A stretch of 64,000 nucleotides of DNA from an uncultured Eubacteriales bacterium (GCA_934394855.1 CAKRRH010000007.1:1-64000); one strand, 5' to 3'; numbered from the stretch's first letter, positions 25,984 to 35,794 are shown. Notes: generated from the sequence alone by a model not told the origin. Numbers and translations: made by a program.

Positions 25984-26007
25984 ATATAAACACTGTCCTT
26001 AAAGTAA

Positions 26008-26973
26008 TCAGATGTTAATATCGTTTGCTATGTTGTAAAGGTCCATGTCAAATGTGCGATCCATCTGAAGAGCTTCATAGATGTCAAAATCAACGATTTT
26101 TGAATTGCGGATTGCAACAACACGGTTGCCGATGCCCTGTGAAAGGATCTCGACCGCTTTATGACCCATTTGGCTTGCAATAACACGGTCACGGAGCGAA
26201 GCGTTACCGCCGCGCTGAACATGACCGAGAACTGTTGCACGGCTCTCGATGCCTGTTTTCTCTTCGATTTCCTTAGCAAGCTCGTTTACATGGCCAACGC
26301 CTTCGGCAACAACAATGATGAAGTGCTCTTTGCCTGTTTTTTCGCCGTTTTCGATTTTCTGAATGATCTCATCGACCGTTGTCTTAACCTCAGGAACAAG
26401 AATCGCTGTTGCGCCGACTGCAATACCTGTATGAAGCGCAATGTCGCCTGCGTTTCTGCCCATAACTTCACAGATTGAGCAGCGTTCATGTGACTGAGCG
26501 GTATCACGAAGCTTATCGATCATCTCGACAGCTGTGTTCATTGCGGTATCAAAACCGATCGTTTCGTCTGTGCAGGCAATGTCGTTATCGATTGTGCCCG
26601 GAAGACCGACGCAGGGAATTCCATGAAGTGAAAGGTCACGAGCGCCGCGATATGAACCGTCGCCGCCGATTACAACGCAGCCGTCAATGCCATATTTTTT
26701 GCAGGTAGCAAGAGCTTTTTGCATACCTTCTTCTGTTTTAAATTCAGGACTGCGGGCAGTATAAAGAACAGTACCGCCACGATGAATTATGTCGGAAACC
26801 GAACGAAGATCCATTTCAAAAACATCATCATGAATCAGACCGTTGTATCCACGGCGAATGCCATATACTTTAATGCCCTTTGAAAGAGCCGCACGGGCAA
26901 CTGCACGAACAGCCGCATTCATTCCCGGAGCGTCGCCGCCGCTTGTAAGAATACCAATAGTTTTAACTTCCAT
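26008..26973 (-). CDS. pfkA: ATP-dependent 6-phosphofructokinase
   Basis: 321 residues. ATP-site GGDGS, catalytic PGTIDND, and EVMGRNAGDIAL are all present. The GGDGS and LPGTIDND residues are those of ATP-dependent rather than pyrophosphate-dependent enzymes. It commits fructose-6-phosphate to glycolysis. Length is standard for the allosteric bacterial type. It has a well-matched promoter at 27084-27112 on the minus strand and probably co-transcribes the YwlG gene. Confidence 0.96.
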   Translation of the reverse strand: MEVKTIGILTSGGDAPGMNAAVRAVARAALSKGIKVYGIRRGYNGLIHDDVFEMDLRSVSDIIHRGGTVLYTARSPEFKTEEGMQKALATCKKYGIDGCVVIGGDGSYRGARDLSLHGIPCVGLPGTIDNDIACTDETIGFDTAMNTAVEMIDKLRDTAQSHERCSICEVMGRNAGDIALHTGIAVGATAILVPEVKTTVDEIIQKIENGEKTGKEHFIIVVAEGVGHVNELAKEIEEKTGIESRATVLGHVQRGGNASLRDRVIASQMGHKAVEILSQGIGNRVVAIRNSKIVDFDIYEALQMDRTFDMDLYNIANDINI

Positions 26974-27083
26974 TTATACTACCTCCAAAGATGTTAAAAA
27001 CACTTTTTAAGTGTGTGTTATAAATTTAAAAACAGCTTTTCGATTGATATAATTCAATTTATCGCCATTTTATATATGTTATT

Positions 27084-27112
27084 ATTATAACAAGTAAATC
27101 TCACATTTTCAA
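27084..27112 (-). promoter_or_regulatory. Promoter of pfkA
   Basis: Minus strand TTGAAA (27107-27112), 17 bp, TATAAT (27084-27089), with an extended -10 TG. Confidence 0.75.
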
Positions 27113-27234
27113 GTGTAATTATTTAAAATTATGTTTAATAATATACTGCTTTTTTATGCACTTTGCGGATATGCGGGAATATTGGTAACTAATGTATATT
27201 TTGTTGCATTTTTCCGAAAAATATTGTTTATGAC

Positions 27235-27263
27235 TTGAAGTGACGGTGTTCAGATGATATAAT
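27235..27263 (+). promoter_or_regulatory. Promoter of pncB
   Basis: TTGAAG (27235-27240), 17 bp, TATAAT (27258-27263) with TGA before it (extended -10). Confidence 0.7.
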
Positions 27264-27314
27264 AAATACATTAGTAAAAATTTAAGGCATATAATATGAA
27301 AGGATATGTTATCT

Positions 27315-28769
27315 ATGGCTTATTTCGATAACTTTTCAATGCTCACTGACTATTATGAATTTACAATGGCAAACGGATTTTATAATGCAGGAATGAAAGA
27401 TAAAATCGCAGTTTTCGATATGTTTTTCAGACGGGTTCCAGACAACGGCGGCTTTGCCGTAATGGCAGGCGTCGAGCAAATGATTGAATTTTTGAAGGAT
27501 CTGCGTTTTGATGACAGCGACATTGAATTTTTGCGATCAAAGGGCATTTTTTCAGAGAATTTCCTTGAATATTTGCGTGACTTCAAGTTTTCTTGCGATG
27601 TTTGGGCAGTACCCGAGGGCACTCCGATTTTCCCGAAAGAGCCTATTGTTACGGTATGCGGCCCGATAATTGAAGCTATCATTGCTGAAACAATGATTTT
27701 GCTTTGCGTAAATCATCAATCGCTGATTGCAACAAAAGCAAACAGAATATCACGAGCAGCACAGGATCGTGCGGTAATGGAATTCGGCGCAAGAAGAGCG
27801 CAGGGAACAGATGCCGCAATTAACGGTGCAAGAGCTGCATATATCGGCGGCTGCAGCGGCACATCGGTTGCTCTTACCGACAAAACCTTCGGCGCACCGG
27901 CACTCGGTACAATGGCTCATTCGTGGGTTCAGATGTTTGACTCTGAATATGAGGCATTTTGCACCTATGCAAGACAATATCCCGACAACTGTGCTTTGCT
28001 TGTCGATACCTATAACACATTGAAATCGGGCGTTCCGAACGCAATCAAGTGCTTTGACGATGTATTAAAGCCGATGGGCAAACGACCGAAATCGATCCGA
28101 ATCGATTCGGGCGACATAACCTATCTTTCAAAGCACGCAAGAAAAATGCTTGATGCGGCAGGTTATCCCGACTGCAAAATAATCGCTTCAAACTCACTTG
28201 ATGAATATATCATCAGAGATTTGTTGATTGAGGGCGCAAAGATTGATATGTTCGGCGTCGGCGAACGCATGATCACAGCGTCAAGCGACCCTGTTTTCGG
28301 CGGTGTATATAAGCTCAGCGCAATTATCAACGATGACGGGACAATCGTACCTAAAGTAAAATTCAGCGACAATGTCGGCAAGCTGACTTTGCCCTGCTTT
28401 AAAAAGACCTATCGCTTGTTTGACAAAGAAACAGGCAAGGCGATGGCTGATGTCATTGCAATGCATGACGAAACGATTGACGAATCAAAGGAATATGAGC
28501 TTTTTGACCCCGATCATACATGGAAACGCAAGACTGTTTCAAACTTCATTGCAAGAGAGCTGTCTACAAAAATATTAGATAAAGGCAACTTGATTTATAA
28601 GACACCGAAGCTGTCTGAGATTCGCAAATATTGCTCGGAGGCAGTTGACACTATTTGGGATGAGGTTCAGCGTTTTGAAAATCCGCATACCTATTATGTT
28701 GATCTTTCGCAGAAATTGTGGGATGCTCGTGACGAGTTGCTTAAAGAATATACGGGTTTTAAAAAATAA
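27315..28769 (+). CDS. pncB: Nicotinate phosphoribosyltransferase
   Basis: About 484 residues from ATG 27315 (MAYFDNFSMLTDYYEF); an in-frame ATG at 27306 is too close to the ribosome site. The signature region LTDYYEFTMANGF, the FGARRAQG segment, and the phosphorylatable His in GTMAHSWVQMF identify the NAPRTase family. It makes nicotinate mononucleotide from nicotinate in NAD salvage. Length fits the longer Firmicutes form. The next gene, a lipoprotein, starts 18 bp later. Confidence 0.93.
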   Translation: MAYFDNFSMLTDYYEFTMANGFYNAGMKDKIAVFDMFFRRVPDNGGFAVMAGVEQMIEFLKDLRFDDSDIEFLRSKGIFSENFLEYLRDFKFSCDVWAVPEGTPIFPKEPIVTVCGPIIEAIIAETMILLCVNHQSLIATKANRISRAAQDRAVMEFGARRAQGTDAAINGARAAYIGGCSGTSVALTDKTFGAPALGTMAHSWVQMFDSEYEAFCTYARQYPDNCALLVDTYNTLKSGVPNAIKCFDDVLKPMGKRPKSIRIDSGDITYLSKHARKMLDAAGYPDCKIIASNSLDEYIIRDLLIEGAKIDMFGVGERMITASSDPVFGGVYKLSAIINDDGTIVPKVKFSDNVGKLTLPCFKKTYRLFDKETGKAMADVIAMHDETIDESKEYELFDPDHTWKRKTVSNFIARELSTKILDKGNLIYKTPKLSEIRKYCSEAVDTIWDEVQRFENPHTYYVDLSQKLWDARDELLKEYTGFKK

Positions 28770-28787
28770 AACGGAGGGTTTTTGTTT

Positions 28788-29465
28788 ATGAAAAGAATAA
28801 TATGTATTTTGCTTTGTCTTTGCACGATTTTAACCGCATTTTGTCTTAGTTCATGCACTAAAAACGACAATAATACCGAAGTTACCGCAAAACGCACCGG
28901 AATCACGACGCTTGAGGCTGTCAAAAAGGTCGTTATGCAGGGGAAAATTGACGGCGCTGAATTTGCACTCGGCACGAATCCTGATACTATTAAGCAAAAA
29001 TACAGCACGACCGCCGCAACAAATGCAACAGGTGAGGTGCAGGGCGACGGAACTGTGTTTGATGTGACCGACAAGGGCGATTATACACGAATTATTCTCG
29101 GAACAGCGCAATATTTTTATCTTAACAAGGGCAAAGATCATAATATATCGGTTGTGGCTTGTCTTGCCGACGCATTCGGCTTTAAGGTCGGCAACTGCTA
29201 TTCCGACACTGTAATCGATTCGCTCGGCGAACCCGATTCCAAAGATGTTCCTGCCGCAAAGGACCTCATATATACATTCGGTGTGCCGAGCAACGCAACT
29301 CGAATGACATATCTGATTGACAAATATCGTCTTGATTTTGTCTTCACCGACGATAATTTGCTTGCAACCGTCTTGACCGATACATCCGTTTATAAAGATA
29401 TGGGCAACTCTGCGACAACAGCCGCACCGACAACAACTGCGGCTAATACTACCGCTAAAAAATAA
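28788..29465 (+). CDS. Hypothetical lipoprotein
   Basis: 225 residues. It has an N-terminal lipoprotein signal (basic MKR, hydrophobic core, lipobox CLSSC with Cys23), so it is tethered to the outer face of the membrane. The mature part contains a repeated-looking pattern (GAEFALGTNPDTIKQKY and DTVIDSLGEPDSKD), reminiscent of small stability or folding domains, and ends in an Ala/Thr-rich low-complexity tail that could be a spacer. Family not recognised. GGAGGG lies 8 bp before the ATG. It sits between pncB and ruvX and may be co-transcribed with both. Confidence 0.75.
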   Translation: MKRIICILLCLCTILTAFCLSSCTKNDNNTEVTAKRTGITTLEAVKKVVMQGKIDGAEFALGTNPDTIKQKYSTTAATNATGEVQGDGTVFDVTDKGDYTRIILGTAQYFYLNKGKDHNISVVACLADAFGFKVGNCYSDTVIDSLGEPDSKDVPAAKDLIYTFGVPSNATRMTYLIDKYRLDFVFTDDNLLATVLTDTSVYKDMGNSATTAAPTTTAANTTAKK

Positions 29466-29484
29466 GCTTTGGGAGAACTATTAT

Positions 29485-29913
29485 ATGAAAATTATGTCGG
29501 TTGACTTGGGGCTTTCGAGGACAGGAATTGCTGTTTGCGATCCGTTTGAGATGTTAGCCTCTCCCGATTGCGTTATTTTTGAGAAAAAAGAAGAGCGATT
29601 GATTGACAAAATCATTGACAAAGCAAAGGAGCTTAATGTTTCAATGATTGTTGTAGGATTGCCGAAAAACATGGACGGAACTGAGGGCGAACGAGCGCAG
29701 GAATGCAAACGAATCGCCGGAATCATTCATGAAAAATCGCAAATCGAAACAAATATGTGGGATGAAAGATGCACGACGGTCAGTGCGATAAATGCGCTTA
29801 ATGTGACGAATACAAGAGGTGCAAAACGCAAGGCGGTCGTTGACGCAGTCGCCGCTGTCATGATTTTGCAGTCATATCTTGATTATCGTAAAAATCAGGG
29901 TATTAAACCGTAA
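29485..29913 (+). CDS. ruvX: Putative pre-16S rRNA nuclease / Holliday junction resolvase-like RuvX
   Basis: 142 residues with an RNase H fold. SVDLGLSRTGIAV carries the first catalytic Asp, VVGLPKNMDGTEG and WDERCTT the middle residues, and KRKAVVDAVAAVMILQ the last Asp. YqgF/RuvX trims the 5' end of 16S rRNA and resembles Holliday junction resolvases. Normal length. Terminator follows. Confidence 0.93.
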   Translation: MKIMSVDLGLSRTGIAVCDPFEMLASPDCVIFEKKEERLIDKIIDKAKELNVSMIVVGLPKNMDGTEGERAQECKRIAGIIHEKSQIETNMWDERCTTVSAINALNVTNTRGAKRKAVVDAVAAVMILQSYLDYRKNQGIKP

Positions 29914-29931
29914 ATTTAATATTGATTATAA

Positions 29932-29962
29932 AATAACTCGGTCTTTACCGGGTTATTTTTTT
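29932..29962 (+). terminator. Terminator after ruvX
   Basis: AATAACTCGG / CCGGGTTATT stem (one G-U pair) with TTTTTTT. Confidence 0.85.
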
Positions 29963-30043
29963 GCAAAAATGCCCATACATAAAACAATTCCTTTGACAAA
30001 TAATTTTAGTAAATCAATAAATTATTGTTAAAGGAGCAAAATT

Positions 30044-31381
30044 ATGAAACGAATATCAAAAATAATATCAATTATTATCTGTGCGGCGACGATGTGCTCG
30101 CTGTTTACAGCTTGCGGAAAAAATGACTCAAAAGTGACCGTGCGGTATTTGAATTTTAAACCCGAAGCGGCGGAAACATATGAGAAAATAGCAAAGGAAT
30201 ATGAAAAGGAAAAGGGAATCAAGGTCGTAATCGAAACAGCGGCGAATAATCAATATGAATCGACGCTGACCGCAAAAATGGCTACAAAAGACGCACCGAC
30301 GATATTTCAAATCAACGGTCCGAAAGGATATGTCAATTGGAGCGATTATTGTGCGGATTTGAGCGACAGCGAGATATATAAACACCTCTCTGACAAGTCG
30401 CTTTCGATCGAGTCGGACGGCAAGGTTTACGGCATTCCGTTTGTTGTTGAGGGCTATGGAATCATCTACAACAAGGAAATCACTGACGAATATTTTAAAA
30501 GCGACTACAAATCAACTAAATTCAGCTCGATCGACGACATAAAATCATTTAAGGATTTTAAAGAGGTGGTTGAGGATATGCAGAAAAATGCATCAAAGCT
30601 CGGAATTGACGGTGTATTTGCGGCAACATCACTCAAAAGCGGCGAAGACTGGCGCTGGCAAACTCATCTTGCGAACATTCCGATTTATTATGAATTTAAA
30701 AATGAAAACACCGACCTTACAAGTGATAAAACAAACAAAATCAGCTTTAAATATTCTGACGAATTTAAAAATATTTTCGATTTATATGTAAACAACTCAA
30801 CCACCGACAAAAAGCTTCTCGGTTCAAAAATGGTAGATGAATCCATGTCGGAATTTGCGCTTCATAAATGTGCAATGGTGCAAAACGGCAACTGGGCATG
30901 GAGTCAAATCAAAAATGTGTCGGGAAACAAGGTCAAGGAGGATAATATTAAGTTTATGCCGATATATACGGGAATGGTCGGCGAGGAAAATCAGGGAATT
31001 TGCATCGGAACCGAGAATTATTTAGCAATCAACTCAAAGGCAAGCGATGATGAACAAAAGGCGGCGCTTGACTTCATAAATTGGCTTTACACAAGCGAAA
31101 AAGGCAAAGATTTTGTTACAAACGAGCTCGGATTTATTGCACCGTTTGACACATTCGGGGAGAATGATCTGCCGAGCGATCCGCTTGCTCGTCAGGTGAA
31201 CGAATGGATGAACAAAAAAGAAGTCATGAACATTCCCTGGAACTTCACGATTTTTCCGTCAACAAAATTTAAAGAGGATTTCGGCTCATCGCTTTTGCAG
31301 TATGTTCAAGGCACAAAAAAGTGGGACGATGTAAAATCCGGTGTTGTTGAGAGTTGGGAAAAGGAAAGTCGAGCGTCATGA
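30044..31381 (+). CDS. Sugar ABC transporter substrate-binding lipoprotein
   Basis: 445 residues. A lipobox (LFTAC, Cys24) follows a basic N-terminus. The mature protein has the family 1/8 solute-binding layout: EYEKEKGIKV, a ligand-lobe INGPKGYVNW, and a C-terminal ALDFINWLYTSEKG typical of carbohydrate-binding proteins. It would capture a sugar or oligosaccharide outside the cell and pass it to the two permeases that follow in the same operon. The ligand cannot be named. Ribosome site AAAGGAGC. Confidence 0.9.
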   Translation: MKRISKIISIIICAATMCSLFTACGKNDSKVTVRYLNFKPEAAETYEKIAKEYEKEKGIKVVIETAANNQYESTLTAKMATKDAPTIFQINGPKGYVNWSDYCADLSDSEIYKHLSDKSLSIESDGKVYGIPFVVEGYGIIYNKEITDEYFKSDYKSTKFSSIDDIKSFKDFKEVVEDMQKNASKLGIDGVFAATSLKSGEDWRWQTHLANIPIYYEFKNENTDLTSDKTNKISFKYSDEFKNIFDLYVNNSTTDKKLLGSKMVDESMSEFALHKCAMVQNGNWAWSQIKNVSGNKVKEDNIKFMPIYTGMVGEENQGICIGTENYLAINSKASDDEQKAALDFINWLYTSEKGKDFVTNELGFIAPFDTFGENDLPSDPLARQVNEWMNKKEVMNIPWNFTIFPSTKFKEDFGSSLLQYVQGTKKWDDVKSGVVESWEKESRAS

Positions 31382-31408
31382 ACCTCATATATTTAAGAAG
31401 GTTTTATT

Positions 31409-32254
31409 ATGAATAAATCAATCAGAAAATATTCTCCGATTTTCGTTCTTCCGACCCTGATTTGCTTTATCGGTGCGTTCATCGTTCCGTTCATCATGGG
31501 AATATATCTTTCGTTCACCAAATTTACAACTGTTGAAAATGCGGCATTTGTCGGGTTTGATAACTATATTAAAGCATTCACCGAGGACACAGGTTTCACA
31601 GATTCGCTGATGTTTACTATCAAATTCACGGTTGTATCGGTCATCACTGTTAATATTTTCGCATTCATTCTTGCTTTGTTGCTGACCCGTGCAATTAGGG
31701 GAACAAACCTCTTTCGTTCAATATTCTTTCTTCCGAATTTGATCGGCGGAATCGTCCTCGGATATATTTGGAACCTGATCATCAACGGTATTCTCGGCTT
31801 TTACGGAGTGGACATCACCTTCAAAGCGGAATATGGCTTTTGGGGATTGATCGTGCTGATGAATTGGCAGTTGATCGGATATATGATGGTTATATATATC
31901 GCAGGACTGCAAAATATACCGCATGATTTGGTTGAAGCGGCACAAATCGACGGCGCAAACAGAATGCAAACGCTGTTTAAAATCAAAATTCCGATGGTCA
32001 TGCCGTCGTTTACAATATGTCTGTTCCTGACGCTTACCAATTCGTTCAAAATGTTTGACCAAAACTTAGCATTAACGGGCGGTGCGCCGAATAAAGAAAC
32101 AAGTATGCTGGCACTCGATATATATAACACATTTTATTCACGCTCAGGCTATCAAGGAGTCGGACAGGCAAAGGCGGTCATATTTTTTATTATAGTAGCG
32201 GCAATTGCGCTGATTCAGTTAAAAATTACACGAAGTCGGGAAAATGAAGCATGA
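31409..32254 (+). CDS. Sugar ABC transporter permease (MalF-like)
   Basis: 281 residues with six membrane segments. The cytoplasmic EAA loop EAAQIDGANRMQTLFKIKIP (about residues 170-190) docks the ATPase. It is the first permease of the importer, starting 27 bp after the binding protein. The lack of a long periplasmic domain is typical of Gram-positive members. Confidence 0.92.
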   Translation: MNKSIRKYSPIFVLPTLICFIGAFIVPFIMGIYLSFTKFTTVENAAFVGFDNYIKAFTEDTGFTDSLMFTIKFTVVSVITVNIFAFILALLLTRAIRGTNLFRSIFFLPNLIGGIVLGYIWNLIINGILGFYGVDITFKAEYGFWGLIVLMNWQLIGYMMVIYIAGLQNIPHDLVEAAQIDGANRMQTLFKIKIPMVMPSFTICLFLTLTNSFKMFDQNLALTGGAPNKETSMLALDIYNTFYSRSGYQGVGQAKAVIFFIIVAAIALIQLKITRSRENEA

Positions 32255-32269
32255 ACGGGGGAGAGTAAA

Positions 32270-33109
32270 ATGAGAAAAAGACGGTTTATTTCAAATATGG
32301 CAACAACTCTCACACTATCGGTTTTGGCGGTATTATTCATTGCCCCGATTGTGATAGTTTTCATGAATTCGTTCAAAACAAAGTTCAACATTCTCTCATC
32401 ACCGTTTCAATTTCCTAATGAAGAATCGTTTTCCGGTCTTGAGAATTATATTAACGGAATGAACCAAGCGGGCATTTTGCAAAGCTTTCTGAGAACGCTG
32501 ATAATCACAACAGGCAGTGTCTTGCTGATTATCATTGCAACATCAATGACGGCATGGTACATTGCAAGAGTAAAGACACTTTTCACAAAAACGCTCTATT
32601 ATGTGCTCGTTTTCAGCATGATCGTGCCGTTTCAAATGGTCATGTTCACAATGACCTATGTTGTGTCAAAAATCGGCTTTGACAACATTCTCGGAATCAT
32701 TCCTGTATATCTCGGTTTCGGCGCAGGTCTTTCGGTATTCATGATAAGCGGTTTTGTGAAATCCATTCCGCTTGAAATTGAGGAAGCCGCAACGATTGAC
32801 GGCTGCAACCCGATTCAGACATTTTTCTATATTGTTTTTCCGATATTAAAGCCGACCCTAATTACCGTTGCAATTCTTAACGCAATGTGGATTTATAATG
32901 ACTATCTGCTGCCATATTTGGTGCTCGGAACATCTCAAAAAACATTGCCTGTAACAATCCAAATCGCAATGCAAGGGGCTTATGGCGCAACGGACTGGGG
33001 CGGTGTAATGGCGATGCTGGTGCTTGCCGTTGTCCCGATTATCGTGTTTTATTCGACAATGCAAAAATATATAATCGGGGGCGTTGTCACGGGTGCCGTT
33101 AAGGGATAA
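32270..33109 (+). CDS. Sugar ABC transporter permease (MalG-like)
   Basis: 279 residues, six membrane segments, EAA loop EAATIDGCNPIQTFFYIVFP. It is the second permease, 15 bp after the first, with a GGGGGAGAG ribosome site. The operon encodes no ATPase; the MsmX-type ATPase gene converges on it from 34392. Confidence 0.92.
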   Translation: MRKRRFISNMATTLTLSVLAVLFIAPIVIVFMNSFKTKFNILSSPFQFPNEESFSGLENYINGMNQAGILQSFLRTLIITTGSVLLIIIATSMTAWYIARVKTLFTKTLYYVLVFSMIVPFQMVMFTMTYVVSKIGFDNILGIIPVYLGFGAGLSVFMISGFVKSIPLEIEEAATIDGCNPIQTFFYIVFPILKPTLITVAILNAMWIYNDYLLPYLVLGTSQKTLPVTIQIAMQGAYGATDWGGVMAMLVLAVVPIIVFYSTMQKYIIGGVVTGAVKG

Positions 33110-33160
33110 TTGAATAATCGACAACGAAATATTGCAAAATGCGAATATTACCACAAAAAA

Positions 33161-33200
33161 TCCCGTCAAGGGTAAAAAATACCTTTGACGGGATAAATTA
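33161..33200 (-). terminator. Terminator between converging permease and msmX
   Basis: TCCCGTCAAGGGTA / TACCTTTGACGGGA, 14-bp stem, with TTTTTTG on the minus side. It mainly serves msmX; the plus-side T-run is weak. Confidence 0.75.
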
Positions 33201-33222
33201 TACTATTTTGGCAGAATCTAAA

Positions 33223-34392
33223 TTAGAAATTTTCTTTCTTGGGACGCTCAATAGTAGCGATTGCAAGCTCTGTCTGCTTATCAAAGAGATAAAGCTTCTC
33301 AGGCTCGAATGTAACCTTGATGTCCATGCCCATTTTAGCAGTAGTTGTCGGAGCAACACGAGCCATTATGTAGCTACCTTCAACATTCATGTAGATGTAT
33401 GTTTCAGCACCCATGAGCTCAGTAACTTCAACATTAGCATCAACAATGCCGTCCGGAAACTCTTCAAGGAGCTTCGGCTCGTCATGAATGTGCTCAGGAC
33501 GGATTCCGAGGATAACTTCCTTGTCAACATACTCTTCGAGAATGTTCTTCGGATTCTTTGACTCCGGAAGCTTGATGTTGAATTTAACGCCTTCACGATG
33601 CTTTGTATCTTCAGAACCAAACTGAACATAGAACTCACCGTTGTGCTTAACGATCTTAGCGTCAATGAAGTTCATCTGCGGTGAACCGATGAATCCTGCA
33701 ACGAATGTATTACACGGATTGTCATAAAGGTGCTGAGGAGTGTCAACCTGCTGAATAAGACCGTCTTTCATTACAACGATTCTGTCAGCCATTGTCATAG
33801 CCTCAGTCTGGTCATGAGTTACATAGATGAATGTGGTGCCGAGTCTCTGATGGAGCTTAGTAATCTCAGTACGCATCTGTGCACGGAGCTTAGCGTCCAA
33901 GTTTGAAAGCGGCTCGTCAAGCAAGAATACCTGAGGCTCACGAACGATTGCACGACCGAGAGCAACACGCTGACGCTGACCGCCTGACAAAGCCTTCGGC
34001 TTTCTGTCAAGAAGGTGAGCAATGTCAAGGATTCGAGCTGCCTCATCAACTCTGCGTTTGATTTCGTCACGCGGAGTTTTGCGAAGCTTAAGACCGAATG
34101 CCATGTTTTCAAAAACAGACATATGCGGATAAAGAGCGTAGTTCTGGAACACCATTGCGATGTCACGATCCTTCGGCGCAACATCGTTTACGAGCTTGTC
34201 GCCGATGTAAAGTTCGCCTTCTGAAATCTCTTCAAGACCTGCGATCATTCGAAGTGTTGTTGATTTACCGCAGCCTGAAGGTCCAACGAATACGATAAAC
34301 TCTTTGTCTTTGATCTCAAGATTAAAATCCGAAACAGCAACAACGCCGCCAGGATATTTCTTGTAGATTCCTTTGAGTGATAATCCTGCCAT
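33223..34392 (-). CDS. msmX: Multi-sugar ABC transporter ATP-binding protein (MsmX/UgpC type)
   Basis: 389 residues. Walker A GPSGCGKST, signature LSGGQRQRVALGRA, Walker B VFLLDEPLSNLDAKLR, and a C-terminal TOBE/OB region (about 240-389) characteristic of CUT1 sugar ATPases. MsmX-type proteins are often shared by several sugar importers that lack their own ATPase. Here it lies next to such an importer but on the opposite strand with its own promoter, so it may energise that system and others. Confidence 0.93.
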   Translation of the reverse strand: MAGLSLKGIYKKYPGGVVAVSDFNLEIKDKEFIVFVGPSGCGKSTTLRMIAGLEEISEGELYIGDKLVNDVAPKDRDIAMVFQNYALYPHMSVFENMAFGLKLRKTPRDEIKRRVDEAARILDIAHLLDRKPKALSGGQRQRVALGRAIVREPQVFLLDEPLSNLDAKLRAQMRTEITKLHQRLGTTFIYVTHDQTEAMTMADRIVVMKDGLIQQVDTPQHLYDNPCNTFVAGFIGSPQMNFIDAKIVKHNGEFYVQFGSEDTKHREGVKFNIKLPESKNPKNILEEYVDKEVILGIRPEHIHDEPKLLEEFPDGIVDANVEVTELMGAETYIYMNVEGSYIMARVAPTTTAKMGMDIKVTFEPEKLYLFDKQTELAIATIERPKKENF

Positions 34393-34448
34393 AAGTTTTA
34401 ATGTCCTCCTATTATAAAAGCAGTCCTCTGCTCATTAATGTTTATATA

Positions 34449-34477
34449 ATAATATCACAAACTTTGTTAAATTTCAA
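34449..34477 (-). promoter_or_regulatory. Promoter of msmX
   Basis: Minus strand TTGAAA (34472-34477), 17 bp, TATTAT (34449-34454), extended -10 TGA. Confidence 0.65.
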
Positions 34478-34572
34478 TCAAAAGTTGTTCCAAAATATAT
34501 TCAGAATGTTTGTATAATATCACTATATTTCAATATTCGATTACAAAAAATAATGCAAAATAGTGAACCTTA

Positions 34573-35301
34573 TCATGTATTATGCACAAAAATTTTGTCG
34601 ATTTCCAAAATAGTGATATTCTTAGCTTCGCCGAGCTGCAAATTATCATCAAGCATAAGGCCGCCAATGCTCAGCCGTTTAAGCGTTTTGACATGATTCC
34701 CGACTGCCGCAAACATTCTTTTAACCTGGTGATATTTTCCCGTTGTGATCTCAATTTCGATATCGTTGATATCGGCATTCGTAATATTTACCGACTCTGC
34801 CTTGCATAATTCACCGTCATTGAGCGTTACTCCCGAAAGCAGATTATTTATTGCGCTGTCACTCAACGGATTTTCGAGCGTCGCCGAATATTTTTTGAAA
34901 ATATGCTTTTTCGGGCTGATAATTTTATGAGCAAGCTCACCGTCGTTTGTTATGAGCAGAAGTCCGGTTGTGTCCTTGTCGAGTCTGCCGATTGTGAATA
35001 AATCATTTTGGTAAAGCTCGTCGGGCAAAAAATTCAAAACCGACAGCTCGTCGTCAGCCGATGTGCAGACAACACCCGGCTGTTTATTCATCATTATGTA
35101 TATTTTATCACGGTATGAATAATCAACGCCGTTCACTCTGATTTTGCATTTATTAAAATCATATTTTTTGTCCGCCGCCTTGATGATTTCACCGTCGATT
35201 TCGACAAAGCCTCGGCGAATCAGACGAACAGCGTCGGTCCGTGATATTTTGCATACTTTTGAAACAGCTTTATCAAGCCGAATCGGTTTGTTGTCCTGCA
35301 T
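34573..35301 (-). CDS. rRNA pseudouridine synthase, RsuA/RluB family
   Basis: 242 residues. An N-terminal S4 RNA-binding domain (IRLDKAVSKVCKISRTDAVRLIRRG) precedes a pseudouridine synthase domain with catalytic GRLDKDTTGLLL (Asp in RLD). The length and short linker fit the RsuA type, which modifies 16S rRNA; RluB and RluE relatives act on 23S rRNA, so the target is uncertain. It follows the DUF4830 gene by 18 bp. Confidence 0.9.
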   Translation of the reverse strand: MQDNKPIRLDKAVSKVCKISRTDAVRLIRRGFVEIDGEIIKAADKKYDFNKCKIRVNGVDYSYRDKIYIMMNKQPGVVCTSADDELSVLNFLPDELYQNDLFTIGRLDKDTTGLLLITNDGELAHKIISPKKHIFKKYSATLENPLSDSAINNLLSGVTLNDGELCKAESVNITNADINDIEIEITTGKYHQVKRMFAAVGNHVKTLKRLSIGGLMLDDNLQLGEAKNITILEIDKIFVHNT

Positions 35302-35319
35302 TTTGGAAATACTCCTGTG

Positions 35320-35784
35320 TCAGTTTTTATCTAAATATTTAAGTCCGTGCATGAAACCGCCGAGCGCTGTCGAATGAATGTCGCCCGCTATTATCTTGTC
35401 GTCATGAACGGTAAGGGAGGCGTAAACATATTCACTGTTTTCGGGATAATTCAGCACCTTGATTGTGTATATTTTTACACTTTGTCCCTTATATTCGGTC
35501 AAGTTAAAACCTTGTGAAAGTTGAAGCTCGTTGTAGTTTATATACACACTGTCAAACTCTGACGGAATGACCGTATCCTTGACAGTTTCACTTGATGTTT
35601 CGCACTCCCATCCGAATTGCTTGAGAAATTCGATTCGTTGTTGTGCGGTTTTCGCCGATATATTTATCGAGACTTTTGGTACCGAATTTATTTTTACGGC
35701 TAAAAGAATGAGGAAGGGCAGAAGAATGACTAAAACCGCCGCTAAAATCCGCCTTTTTGTGATTTTTGCCGTAAAACCGAACAT
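35320..35784 (-). CDS. DUF4830 membrane-anchored protein
   Basis: 154 residues. One N-terminal membrane helix (about 12-30) and an extracytoplasmic domain with TAQQRIEFLKQFGWECE and YTIKVLNYPE, which I recognise as DUF4830. Function unknown; common in Clostridia. The ribosome site AGGAGG lies within the second arm of an 11-bp hairpin (35795-35829), which may limit its translation. Co-transcribed with the pseudouridine synthase below it. Confidence 0.8.
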   Translation of the reverse strand: MFGFTAKITKRRILAAVLVILLPFLILLAVKINSVPKVSINISAKTAQQRIEFLKQFGWECETSSETVKDTVIPSEFDSVYINYNELQLSQGFNLTEYKGQSVKIYTIKVLNYPENSEYVYASLTVHDDKIIAGDIHSTALGGFMHGLKYLDKN

Positions 35785-35794
35785 TTCAAAATGC

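Larger units (their letters stand above)
26974..27314. other. Divergent intergenic region between pfkA and pncB
   Basis: About 340 bp, very AT-rich. It contains the pfkA promoter on the minus strand and the pncB promoter on the plus strand. No ORF or conserved RNA was recognised. Confidence 0.6.
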
